Assembly (NCBI GenBank): GCA_937967765.1
Contig: CALCML010000281.1
Location: 1-9,425, forward strand
Origin: an uncultured Carnobacterium sp.
Lineage (GTDB): Bacteria > Bacillota > Bacilli > Lactobacillales > Aerococcaceae
Length of the DNA stretch: 9,425 nucleotides
Direction: 5' to 3'
The translations under genes and the position numbers were made by a program. Below the pieces are notes generated by a model. That model worked only from the letters and a program-made list of their open reading frames with translations. It did no database searches and had not been told where the DNA came from. The first letter of the stretch is position 1. Every line of letters starts with the position of its first letter. Shown here in pieces: positions 1-6,375 of this stretch.

Positions 1-556
1 TGAAGTTACTAATCGCTGCTTTTGCTCCTGAATACGCTGGAATTTTTGTTAAAGGAGTGAATGCATTCATACTTGAAATATTGATGATGTTTGCTCCTTC
101 TTTTCCATCCATGTCTTGTGCAAAAACTTGTGTTGGTAATAATGTACCTAAATAGTTTAAGTTGAATACAAATTCAATTCCTGCTTTATCTAAGTCAAAG
201 AATGTTTTTGTTTCGGCACTTAATCCAACTTCATGGAACTCATTATCTGTTGTTGCACGTGGGTTATTTCCTCCAGCACCGTTTACTAAAACATCAACGG
301 TGCCAAGATCTTTATTCACCGCTTCGCGAACAGCTTCTAATGATTCTTTTTCAAGTACGTTCGTTTTATATGCTTTTGCGATACCGCCTTCAGCAATGAT
401 TTCATCTGCAAATTTTTGTGCAGCTTCTTCGTTTAAGTCTAGTAAAGCTACCTTTGCGCCTTGTTTACCAAAGCTTTTTGCGAGTTCACCGCAAATTACT
501 CCACCGGCACCGGTAATGACTACGACTTTATTTGTAAAATCAAAAAATTGTGTCAT
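1..556 (-). CDS. uxuB: SDR-family oxidoreductase, probable D-mannonate oxidoreductase (fructuronate reductase), 3' end cut by window
   Basis: This probably carries out the NAD(P)H-dependent reduction of D-fructuronate to D-mannonate in the cytoplasm, the step between UxaC and UxuA. The first 185 residues are present; the frame is still open at the left edge, so perhaps 80-95 residues are missing if it has the usual SDR length. Visible SDR signatures are the Gly-rich nucleotide loop TGAGGVICG (residues 15-23), the NGAGG segment (92-96) in place of the usual NNAG, Asn134, Ser162, and the Tyr175-x-x-x-Lys179 catalytic pair. Ser162 to Tyr175 is the normal 13-residue spacing. The ATG follows uxuA by 10 bases, and its AGGAG ribosome site overlaps the uxuA stop codon, so the two are co-transcribed and probably coupled. 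Function is assigned from the SDR fold plus context. This is not the long-chain UxuB type of E. coli, so the symbol is functional rather than homologous. Another sugar-acid dehydrogenase activity is possible. Confidence 0.82.
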   Translation of the reverse strand, partial: MTQFFDFTNKVVVITGAGGVICGELAKSFGKQGAKVALLDLNEEAAQKFADEIIAEGGIAKAYKTNVLEKESLEAVREAVNKDLGTVDVLVNGAGGNNPRATTDNEFHEVGLSAETKTFFDLDKAGIEFVFNLNYLGTLLPTQVFAQDMDGKEGANIINISSMNAFTPLTKIPAYSGAKAAISNF

Positions 557-566
557 GGTTATTCTC

Positions 567-1619
567 CTATTGTTTTGCATTTTTAGCTACAGCTTCAGCT
601 AATCCGTGAAGATAAGTAGCACCTAGAGCTCGGTCAAATAATCCATATCCTGGACGACCTGTTTCTCCCCAAATCATACGACCATGGTCCGGACGGATTG
701 GTCCTTCCCAGTTTGCGTCATGAAGAGCTTTCACCACTTCATACATATCAATTGAACCGTATTCTGTTGGGTGTGCTGATTCTTCGAATGATTTTCCTTT
801 TCCTGTCAAACGAATATTACGAGCATGCATAAAGTTTACACGGTTGCGTTTCAACATTTCTTTTAACATCTCAACAGCATCGTTGTTTGGATCAGAAGCA
901 TATGAACCTACACAAACAGTTACCCCATTATTTGGGCTATCGTATAATTCTACAAATCTTACAAGATTTTCTTTGCAAGTAATAATACGAGGTAATCCAA
1001 AGATGCTATAAGGTGGATCATCAGGGTGGATCGCCATTTTCACACCAGCTTCTTCTGCTGCTGGAATGACACGTTTAATGAAATATTCTAAATGTTCCCA
1101 AAGTTTTTCTTCGTCTACTTTGGAATACTCATCCATGATAGCTTTCATTTCATCTTTTGTATAACTTGAATCCCAACCTGGCAGAGATAACTCCCCTTTT
1201 ACAGGGTCCATTTTCTTAGCCACTTCTTCATCGAAGATTAATGCATTAGAACCATCTGGAAGATCATACGCTAAGTCAGTTCGCGTCCAGTCGAATACTG
1301 GCATGAAGTTATAACATACAATATTTACTCCTTCAGCCCCTAAGTTTTTAATAGTCTGAATATAGTTATCAATCAATTGATCCCTTGTAGGTTTTCCAAG
1401 TTTAATATCTTCATGAACTGGAACACTTTCAATAACAGAAAGTTTTAAGCCTGAAGCTTCAACGTCTTGTTTTAATTGACGAATACGTTCACGGCTCCAT
1501 ACTTCTCCAACTGGGACATCATAAATCGCAGTTACAATCCCTTTCATACCAGGAATTTGTCTAATATTCTCTAGCCTTACCTGATCATCATGCCCATACC
1601 AACGGAATGTCATTTCCAT
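567..1619 (-). CDS. uxuA: Mannonate dehydratase
   Basis: This enzyme dehydrates D-mannonate to 2-keto-3-deoxy-D-gluconate in the cytoplasm. At 350 residues it is the usual length for Gram-positive UxuA. It opens with the family signature MTFRWYG (residues 3-9). It keeps the expected metal and active-site positions of the TIM-barrel family: His198 in HPDDPP (198-203), Cys236 in the CVGSY segment, His265 in FMHARN (263-268), and Asp311-His312 in RPDHGRMIWGE (309-319), followed by PGYGLFDRALG. Assignment of these residues as ligands comes from knowledge of the family, not from the sequence alone. Met1 is preferred over Met3 because AAAGGAGG lies 7 bases upstream of it, and the next-best start would be 13 bases away. 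It follows uxaC by 13 bases and precedes the oxidoreductase by 10, so it sits in the middle of a four-gene operon. I see nothing degenerate. Confidence 0.96.
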   Translation of the reverse strand: MEMTFRWYGHDDQVRLENIRQIPGMKGIVTAIYDVPVGEVWSRERIRQLKQDVEASGLKLSVIESVPVHEDIKLGKPTRDQLIDNYIQTIKNLGAEGVNIVCYNFMPVFDWTRTDLAYDLPDGSNALIFDEEVAKKMDPVKGELSLPGWDSSYTKDEMKAIMDEYSKVDEEKLWEHLEYFIKRVIPAAEEAGVKMAIHPDDPPYSIFGLPRIITCKENLVRFVELYDSPNNGVTVCVGSYASDPNNDAVEMLKEMLKRNRVNFMHARNIRLTGKGKSFEESAHPTEYGSIDMYEVVKALHDANWEGPIRPDHGRMIWGETGRPGYGLFDRALGATYLHGLAEAVAKNAKQ

Positions 1620-1632
1620 TTTTATTCCTCCT

Positions 1633-3036
1633 TTAGTTCAATTCAAAAAATTCTTTAGCATTTTTATAGCAAATGGCTTCTAAGAACTCTGTAATTAATT
1701 TTTCGTCATAAGGGATTCGACCACTTTCAATCCATTCTGTTACTAGCGAAACGAGAATACGACGGAAGTAATCGTGTCTTTGATATGATAGGAAGCTTCT
1801 TGAGTCTGTAAGCATTCCTACAAAGTTCCATAACAAGCTTTGGTTGGCTAAGACTAGCATTTGTTCTCTCATTCCTTTTTCAGTATCAGAGAACCACCAA
1901 GCTGCACCAAATTGCAGGCGACCTTTGATTCCTTCTTCGTTTGCTTGGAAGTTAGCTAGTGTATTGGCCAAAATATCGTTATACGATGGATTTAAGTTAT
2001 AGAAAATACATTTTGGAAGACGATTCGATTCCTCTAATGCATTTAAAAGTTGATTTAAAGCAAGAGCTAAATGCGTTTGGTCTCCTGTTGAGTCGAAACC
2101 TGCATCCACTCCAATTTTTTCAAAGTACTTACGGTTCGTATCACGAACAGCCCCAAAGTGAACTTGTGTCACTAAATGGTGTTTCTTATATAAACCACAC
2201 AAAGCACTGAACACTTCAGTTTGCCATTGTTGAATTTCTTCAAGAGTAGGTACTTCTCCACGAATTACCTTTGCAAAAATTGCATCTAGTTCCTTTTTTG
2301 AAGCTCGCTTATACAAGATTTCTCCAAAGCTAATATCACTTGCTTTACAACCATTTGCTACAAAGAATTCGATACGTTGTTCTAAAGCTTTAACAAAACT
2401 ATCGAATGAACCAACTTCTACTCCTGTCACTTCTTGTAGTCTAATCACAAAGTTAGCAAAATTTGGATGTGATACAAAAGCTTCGTCAGGACGGAATGTT
2501 GGTACAACAACTGTATTGAAAGACGTATCTTCTGCAATCTTTTGATGCCATTCGAGCGAATCAAGCGGATGGTCAGTTGTTCCAATGAATTCCACTTTTG
2601 CACGTTTAATCAATTTTCTTGGACTCAGTTGTTCCTCTGCAATGGTTTGATTCATACGGTCATAAATCTCTTTCCAATTATCAGGCGTCACATAGTCATC
2701 AATACCAAAAACTTGTTTCAATTCTAAATGACTCCAATGATATAAAGGATTTCCAAATGCCTTAGCCAACGTTTTAGCCCATGCTTCGAATTTTTCTTCA
2801 GGAGTTGCGTCCCCTGTAATCAAACGTTCACTCACACCATTTGCGCGCATTAGGCGCCATTTATAGTGATCTCCGCCAAGCCATACTTGTACAGCATTTT
2901 CAAATGGTTTATCCTCAAAAATTTCTTGAGGAGATAAGTGACAGTGGAAATCTTCAATTGGAAGATGTTCCACTACTCGATATAAGTCTTCCGCAACCTT
3001 ACTTTGTAGTAAAAAATTTTTACGATTAAAAGTCAT
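1633..3036 (-). CDS. uxaC: Glucuronate (uronate) isomerase
   Basis: This enzyme isomerises D-glucuronate to D-fructuronate (and, in the family, D-galacturonate to D-tagaturonate), the first cytoplasmic step after beta-glucuronidase. At 467 residues it is full length. Family landmarks appear in order: the DFHCHL metal-binding start of the amidohydrolase-like barrel (His31, His33), TTDHP (153-157), QVHFGAVRDTN (291-301), WWFSD (380-384) and the strongly conserved stretch GMLTDSRSFLSYQRHDYF (407-424). The ATG lies only 2 bases after the kdgA stop codon. Its ribosome site GGAGG is embedded in the last codons of kdgA, so translation is very likely coupled. The substrate here is taken as glucuronate because a beta-glucuronidase and UxuA are in the locus, and no tagaturonate reductase or altronate dehydratase is visible. 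Confidence 0.97.
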   Translation of the reverse strand: MTFNRKNFLLQSKVAEDLYRVVEHLPIEDFHCHLSPQEIFEDKPFENAVQVWLGGDHYKWRLMRANGVSERLITGDATPEEKFEAWAKTLAKAFGNPLYHWSHLELKQVFGIDDYVTPDNWKEIYDRMNQTIAEEQLSPRKLIKRAKVEFIGTTDHPLDSLEWHQKIAEDTSFNTVVVPTFRPDEAFVSHPNFANFVIRLQEVTGVEVGSFDSFVKALEQRIEFFVANGCKASDISFGEILYKRASKKELDAIFAKVIRGEVPTLEEIQQWQTEVFSALCGLYKKHHLVTQVHFGAVRDTNRKYFEKIGVDAGFDSTGDQTHLALALNQLLNALEESNRLPKCIFYNLNPSYNDILANTLANFQANEEGIKGRLQFGAAWWFSDTEKGMREQMLVLANQSLLWNFVGMLTDSRSFLSYQRHDYFRRILVSLVTEWIESGRIPYDEKLITEFLEAICYKNAKEFFELN

Positions 3037-3038
3037 AA

Positions 3039-3668
3039 TTAATCCTCCAACGCACTAACGAATTCTTTAGCAATGCGTGTTACACTTTCATATCCTTCTG
3101 TTGACACTTTTGCACCAAGAGCACTTCCGACACCGACAGCAACAGCACCTTTTTCTTTCCACTCTTTAATGTTTGCAAGAGATACACCACCTGAAGGCAT
3201 TAAGTTTACAGTTGGGATTGGGCCATGAATATCTTTAATAAATGAAGGTCCTAACACTCCGCCAGGGAAAAGTTTAATGATTTTTGCTCCACCATTCATC
3301 GCTTGAACGATTTCTGTCGTAGTTGCACAACCTGGGAAGTAATCGATATGCGCTTCATGCGCTACTTTTTGGATATGCGCATCATAATGAGGGCTCACTA
3401 AAAACTCAGCCCCAGCAGCAATCGCTTCTTTAGCTAATTCAACAGACATAATCGTACCAGCACCAATCACTACTTCAGTTTCATTCGCATAAAATGCTTT
3501 TAATTCTGAAATAGCTTTTGAAGCATCTGGTGTCGTATAAGTTACTTCGATATTTTTAATGCCACCCAATACTGAGTGCTTTGAAATTTCAATTGCATCA
3601 TCTGATGATTTCCCGCGGATTACTGCGAAAATATAATTTCGTTTTAATTGTTCTAATACACTTGTCAT
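3039..3668 (-). CDS. kdgA: 2-dehydro-3-deoxy-phosphogluconate (KHG/KDPG) aldolase
   Basis: This class I aldolase cleaves 2-keto-3-deoxy-6-phosphogluconate to pyruvate and glyceraldehyde-3-phosphate, the last step of the pathway. At 209 residues it has the usual length of this single-domain TIM barrel. Glu41 sits in IEVTYTTP (40-47), followed by GAGT (69-72), FPGCATTTE (111-119), the Schiff-base lysine Lys132 in KLFPGG (132-137) and the phosphate-binding end MPSGG (157-161). The E. coli Eda position that carries Arg in EVTLRT is Thr45 here; I believe this is common in Gram-positive members rather than a defect. It is the first gene of the kdgA-uxaC-uxuA-uxuB unit, with an AAGGAG site 9 bases before the ATG and a strong promoter and operator region immediately upstream. 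KDG kinase, which makes its substrate, is not in the window. Confidence 0.95.
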   Translation of the reverse strand: MTSVLEQLKRNYIFAVIRGKSSDDAIEISKHSVLGGIKNIEVTYTTPDASKAISELKAFYANETEVVIGAGTIMSVELAKEAIAAGAEFLVSPHYDAHIQKVAHEAHIDYFPGCATTTEIVQAMNGGAKIIKLFPGGVLGPSFIKDIHGPIPTVNLMPSGGVSLANIKEWKEKGAVAVGVGSALGAKVSTEGYESVTRIAKEFVSALED

Positions 3669-3701
3669 AAGCTTTTTCTCCTTTTCGCAAAAAAATAAAA
3701 G

Positions 3702-3712
3702 TCATCTGTTAT
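3702..3712 (-). promoter_or_regulatory. Operator-like site O1 at the kdgA transcription start
   Basis: On the minus strand this reads ATAACAGATGA. One half matches TCATC-N-GATGA exactly and the other (ATAAC) is degenerate. It overlaps the predicted +1. FadR-type GntR regulators often bind short palindromes of this form, and from memory the B. subtilis regulator LutR recognises TCATC-N-GATGA, so the adjacent GntR protein is the likely ligand. Binding is inferred. Confidence 0.5.
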
Positions 3713-3716
3713 CTCT

Positions 3717-3745
3717 ATGATACATCAGATGACTTTTAGTGTCAA
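3717..3745 (-). promoter_or_regulatory. Sigma-A type promoter of the kdgA-uxaC-uxuA-uxuB operon
   Basis: A perfect -35 TTGACA (3745-3740) and a -10 TATCAT (3722-3717, one mismatch to TATAAT) are separated by exactly 17 bases. The predicted start is an A at about 3710, giving a leader of roughly 42 bases that ends in the AAGGAG ribosome site of kdgA. One operator-like site fills the spacer and another covers the predicted start, which argues for repression. Confidence 0.82.
3722..3732 (-). promoter_or_regulatory. Operator-like site O2 in the kdgA promoter spacer
   Basis: On the minus strand this reads TCATCTGATGT, matching the palindrome TCATC-N-GATGA at 10 of 11 positions. It begins right after the -35 to -10 spacer midpoint and touches the first base of the -10. 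A bound protein would block RNA polymerase. Its centre is 20 bases from O1. Confidence 0.65.
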
Positions 3746-3746
3746 T

Positions 3747-3769
3747 GACAATATTCGGTTGATATCGTC
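3747..3769. promoter_or_regulatory. Imperfect dyad directly upstream of the kdgA -35
   Basis: GACAATAT (3747-3754) and ATATCGTC (3762-3769) form an inverted repeat with 7 of 8 pairs matching around a 7-base centre. It sits from about -37 to -59, a position typical of an activator or second-regulator site. It is unlike the TCATC-N-GATGA sites and does not fit the catabolite-response consensus well. Chance is a real possibility. Confidence 0.25.
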
Positions 3770-3773
3770 TATT

Positions 3774-3784
3774 TCATCAGATGA
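3774..3784 (-). promoter_or_regulatory. Operator-like site O3, perfect palindrome just after the gntR stop codon
   Basis: On the minus strand this reads TCATCTGATGA, a perfect TCATC-N-GATGA palindrome. It starts one base past the gntR stop codon and about 65 bases upstream of the predicted kdgA start. Its centre is 52 bases from that of O2, close to five helical turns, so cooperative binding with O2/O1 is geometrically possible. It is the best candidate for the highest-affinity site. Confidence 0.62.
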
Positions 3785-3785
3785 T

Positions 3786-4466
3786 TTAATTATACGATAA
3801 TGTGCGTCTATTATCTGCTAAATGCAGTAACATCGCGTCTCTGGCAGCGACAGCATCTCGATTTTTAATCGCTCTTACAATTTCTCTATGAGCACGAATC
3901 GTATTTGCTTTGCTTTGCTCACTTGTAAAGAAATCATTATACAACTTAATCGATTGAATAATAATTGGAATCAGTTGCTGCATCGCTACATTACGACTAG
4001 CCTCAGCAATCGCACTATGAAATTGAATATCCAGTTTAAAGTGAATATCCCCATCCGAATGGATTTCTTTTTCCAAGGCCTTTTCAAGCCTTTCTAGAAC
4101 AGCCACTTCCTCATCCGTAATATGCTGCGCGGCAAGACTCGCCATCTGAGGCTCAATCAAGAAGCGCACTTCAAATAAGTCTTGTGTCAACTTCATATGA
4201 TTATCGATTTCACCAAAACCTAATGGATCTATTACAGTCTCCGTCAAACTCGTAATATAAGTTCCAGAACCTTGACGTACTTCCAAGATATTCTTTGAAA
4301 CTAACATTTTCACCGCTTCACGCAATGTACTACGGCCCACTTCTAAGTCTTGAGCCAATGTATATTCATTTGGCAATTTGTCTCCGACTTTTAAATCATT
4401 TTTTTCAAAATATTCGACAATTCTATTTGCGGTTTGTTCCACTAAAGAAACAGTTTTCTCTTTCAT
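3786..4466 (-). CDS. GntR-family transcriptional regulator, FadR subfamily (FCD domain), probable regulator of the glucuronate genes
   Basis: This 226-residue DNA-binding protein probably represses the glucuronide/glucuronate genes until a uronate-type ligand binds. Residues 1-75 form the winged helix-turn-helix: KLPNEYTLAQDL (30-41), the recognition helix region GRSTLREAVKML (44-55) and the wing RQGSGTYI (64-71). The rest is an FCD all-helical effector domain. Its expected metal and ligand residues are visible as Asp146 and His150 (DIQFH), His193 (AHREIV) and His215 (LLHLADN). In this family that site holds a metal that helps bind carboxylate sugars. The gene sits between the hydrolase and catabolic blocks, with a candidate own promoter in the 88-base gap after gusA and a weak GGGGA ribosome site before the ATG. 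Three TCATC-N-GATGA-like sites follow its stop codon, probably its targets. Which intermediate is the effector (fructuronate, mannonate or glucuronate) cannot be read from sequence. It is functionally analogous to UxuR/ExuR, but I do not assign a symbol. Confidence 0.93.
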   Translation of the reverse strand: MKEKTVSLVEQTANRIVEYFEKNDLKVGDKLPNEYTLAQDLEVGRSTLREAVKMLVSKNILEVRQGSGTYITSLTETVIDPLGFGEIDNHMKLTQDLFEVRFLIEPQMASLAAQHITDEEVAVLERLEKALEKEIHSDGDIHFKLDIQFHSAIAEASRNVAMQQLIPIIIQSIKLYNDFFTSEQSKANTIRAHREIVRAIKNRDAVAARDAMLLHLADNRRTLSYN

Positions 4467-4497
4467 ATCTATTCCCCATTCGTCACTTTTTCGAACC

Positions 4498-4539
4498 TAT
4501 TCTAACAGTTCTATCTCTATAGCTCAAACTATTAGAATA
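4498..4539. repeat. Inverted repeat flanking the gntR promoter, possible operator
   Basis: TATTCTAACAG (4498-4508) and CTATTAGAATA (4529-4539) are inverted copies: 8 outer pairs match perfectly, and 10 of 11 overall if the single T/G-type mismatch is discounted. The arms are 20 bases apart. One arm covers the -10 and the other lies upstream of the -35; centre-to-centre distance is 31 bases, about three helical turns. No U-tract follows on the minus strand, so it is not a typical terminator for gusA. It does not resemble the TCATC-N-GATGA sites, so a different protein may bind it. Confidence 0.4.
4499..4527 (-). promoter_or_regulatory. Candidate promoter of gntR with extended -10
   Basis: On the minus strand -35 TTGAGC (4527-4522, four of six consensus bases) and -10 TAGAAT (4504-4499, five of six) are spaced by 17 bases. 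TGT directly before the -10 gives an extended TGn motif. The predicted start is near 4492, about 25 bases before the gntR ATG. This would let gntR be expressed apart from gusA. Confidence 0.55.
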
Positions 4540-4554
4540 ACATTCAAAAAGTAC

Positions 4555-6360
4555 TTACTTTTTCTTGTAATTATAGTTTGGAATAGCGTTCCAACGGTTT
4601 CTAAATAGTTTTACAATCGATTTTGGATTTCTATCCCTTGTGAATAACCCCTTGTGGTTTCCTTGGATTCGAATTAACGCATAACTGTTTGTTTCAAAAT
4701 CCGCAAAGTTCCAAACATGTTCACCCACAAAGTTTTCTAATTCATCAAATACTTCATGACTCATTTGATGGAATCGTTCTTGATACTCTTCTGTATACGG
4801 AACATCCCAATTTGAATGGTATCCAGGTAATGTATCCGCACCATACTCAGTCATAATGATTGGTTTATCTGGATATTTTTCTTGCCATTCCTTCAACTCT
4901 TTACGAAGCCCTACGCGTGCCCCTTCAATATCCCCGTGATTAACATACCAGCCATAATAACGATTTAAGCAAAGTACATCAATCAATGGTGAAATCAAAT
5001 CCTGTTCTGGTGTTGCCATCATAATATTCACAACAGTCGTTGGACGTTTTTGCGGATCTAACTCTTTCACGTATTTGACTAATGGCTCAAAGTATTTATC
5101 CGCACCTTCACCAGCACCATCTGGTTCGTTCGCTACACTCCATAACACAACACATGCATGGTTCTTATCACGAGCCACTAATTCTTTAAGTGCAAGTTTG
5201 TGGTTTTCCATTGTTTGATAGTATTCCCAAGTCTTAATTGGTTTTGTTTTGCCACTATTCATGGTTAAAGCTGCTGTAAAATTTGCAAACAAACCGACTG
5301 CTGGAACTTCATCTATCACTAAGAATCCCATACGGTCTGATAAACGCATCATCTCTTCTGAATATGGATAGTGAGCCGTTCTGTATGAATTAGCTCCCAT
5401 ATTCTTCATTAAATTCAAGTCCATTAAGTTTACAGCTTCGTTAAATCCGCGGCCATTTACATAGCTATCTTCGTGTTTTCCGAATCCTTTGAAGTATACT
5501 GGTTTATCATTTACTAAGAACTGACCTTTTTCAACACGAACTGTACGAACTCCAAATAGTTCTTCATATTCATCTACTAACTCTTCTCCAGCAAATAACT
5601 CGACTTTTGCTGTATAAAGGTAAGCATCTAATACTTCCCAGCGACGAACATTGACTATCTCAAGTTCAGACCCTGCCTCACCCTTAGCTACCACTTCACC
5701 ATCTTCATCTAAAAGTGTTACTTTTGCTATTCCACCATTAGCAGTATGCTCTACCACTACCTTCACAGTCGCATCATTTTCATGCACATCGTAAGTAACT
5801 ACAATATCTTCAATACGCGCTTTAGGAAGAACTAATAATTGAACAGGACGTTGAATCCCAGCATAGTTAAAGAAGTCGAAGTTCTCTGAAACTTTCTTCT
5901 TCACAGTACCGTCCGGTAATACTTCTTCAGAATAGTTGCCGACTGGTAAAGTAGTATGATCTAAAATATTGTTGGCACAAACACTAATTAATAATTCTTT
6001 TTTTCTTGTCAATTCTTCAGGAATACGAACTTCAAATGGTGTAAACCCACCGATATGTTCTCCTAATAATTGACCATTCACATATACTTTTGCTTGATGG
6101 GTTACAGAACCAAAACGAAGCACTAATTCTTCATCTGATTCGAAAGAAGGAACCGCAAAAGTACGCTCATACCAGTTATCTCCAATAAAATATCTTTTTT
6201 CAGATTCAACTGCTACATCATTAAATGAACTTGGTACCACCATTAAGTCTTCAGTAGAAAGTCGTGGATCCACTCCTGGGACGTATTCACCTTGCTTAAA
6301 ATTCCAAATCCCATCTAACGAATAACGTTTTCTCTTTGCATTTAAAACTGGATATAACAT
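4555..6360 (-). CDS. uidA: Beta-glucuronidase, GH2
   Basis: This retaining glycosidase releases D-glucuronate from beta-glucuronides. It has no signal peptide and so acts on imported substrate. At 601 residues it matches the E. coli enzyme in length and layout: jelly-roll sugar-binding domain (about 1-180), immunoglobulin-like domain (about 181-275) and TIM barrel (about 276-601). The acid/base is Glu412 in ANEPDG and the nucleophile is Glu505 in MTEYGADTLPGYHS. The Asn568-x-Lys570 motif in IQGNHKGLFTRDR contacts the uronate carboxylate and separates true beta-glucuronidases from GH2 galactosidases. A loop after EVPAVGL (about 356-386) is as long as the E. coli active-site loop, a 'Loop 1' type, which usually favours small glucuronides over polymers. 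The start agrees with the family (MLYPV against E. coli MLRPV), with GAGGG 7 bases upstream. It follows the GH3 gene by 15 bases, so they share a transcript. The gene is also called gusA. Confidence 0.97.
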   Translation of the reverse strand: MLYPVLNAKRKRYSLDGIWNFKQGEYVPGVDPRLSTEDLMVVPSSFNDVAVESEKRYFIGDNWYERTFAVPSFESDEELVLRFGSVTHQAKVYVNGQLLGEHIGGFTPFEVRIPEELTRKKELLISVCANNILDHTTLPVGNYSEEVLPDGTVKKKVSENFDFFNYAGIQRPVQLLVLPKARIEDIVVTYDVHENDATVKVVVEHTANGGIAKVTLLDEDGEVVAKGEAGSELEIVNVRRWEVLDAYLYTAKVELFAGEELVDEYEELFGVRTVRVEKGQFLVNDKPVYFKGFGKHEDSYVNGRGFNEAVNLMDLNLMKNMGANSYRTAHYPYSEEMMRLSDRMGFLVIDEVPAVGLFANFTAALTMNSGKTKPIKTWEYYQTMENHKLALKELVARDKNHACVVLWSVANEPDGAGEGADKYFEPLVKYVKELDPQKRPTTVVNIMMATPEQDLISPLIDVLCLNRYYGWYVNHGDIEGARVGLRKELKEWQEKYPDKPIIMTEYGADTLPGYHSNWDVPYTEEYQERFHQMSHEVFDELENFVGEHVWNFADFETNSYALIRIQGNHKGLFTRDRNPKSIVKLFRNRWNAIPNYNYKKK

Positions 6361-6375
6361 CGACCATCCCTCTTT

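Larger units (their letters stand above)
3689..3738 (-). terminator. Intrinsic terminator downstream of gntR, overlapping the kdgA promoter
   Basis: On the minus strand a perfect 13-base-pair stem (TAAAAGTCATCTG at 3738-3726 pairing with CAGATGACTTTTA at 3708-3696) encloses a 17-base loop. Seven consecutive T residues (3695-3689) follow directly. This is the form of a Rho-independent terminator for RNA reading through from gusA-gntR. The stem is AT-rich (four G/C pairs in its 8-pair core), so efficiency may be moderate. The same inverted repeat is made from two operator-like sequences, and the loop holds the -10 of the kdgA promoter. Confidence 0.7.

Noticed and set aside
162..602. Plus-strand open frame of 146 codons
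   Set aside because: It lies antisense across the oxidoreductase and the end of uxuA, which have clear family motifs. It has no ribosome site and a low-complexity Ser/Phe/Pro-rich product typical of a shadow frame.
1611..1613. Met3 as the start of uxuA
   Set aside because: The AGGAGG site is 7 bases from Met1 but 13 from Met3, so Met1 is better placed.
1959..2210. Plus-strand open frames inside uxaC, gntR, gusA and the GH3 gene (this one and similar ones up to 7597)
   Set aside because: All are antisense to well-supported genes, short, and without ribosome sites or recognisable domains.
3747..3769. Catabolite-response (CcpA cre) site upstream of kdgA
   Set aside because: The region has a central CG but fails the conserved TG and CA ends of the cre consensus. 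I found no good cre match in any of the intergenic gaps by eye.
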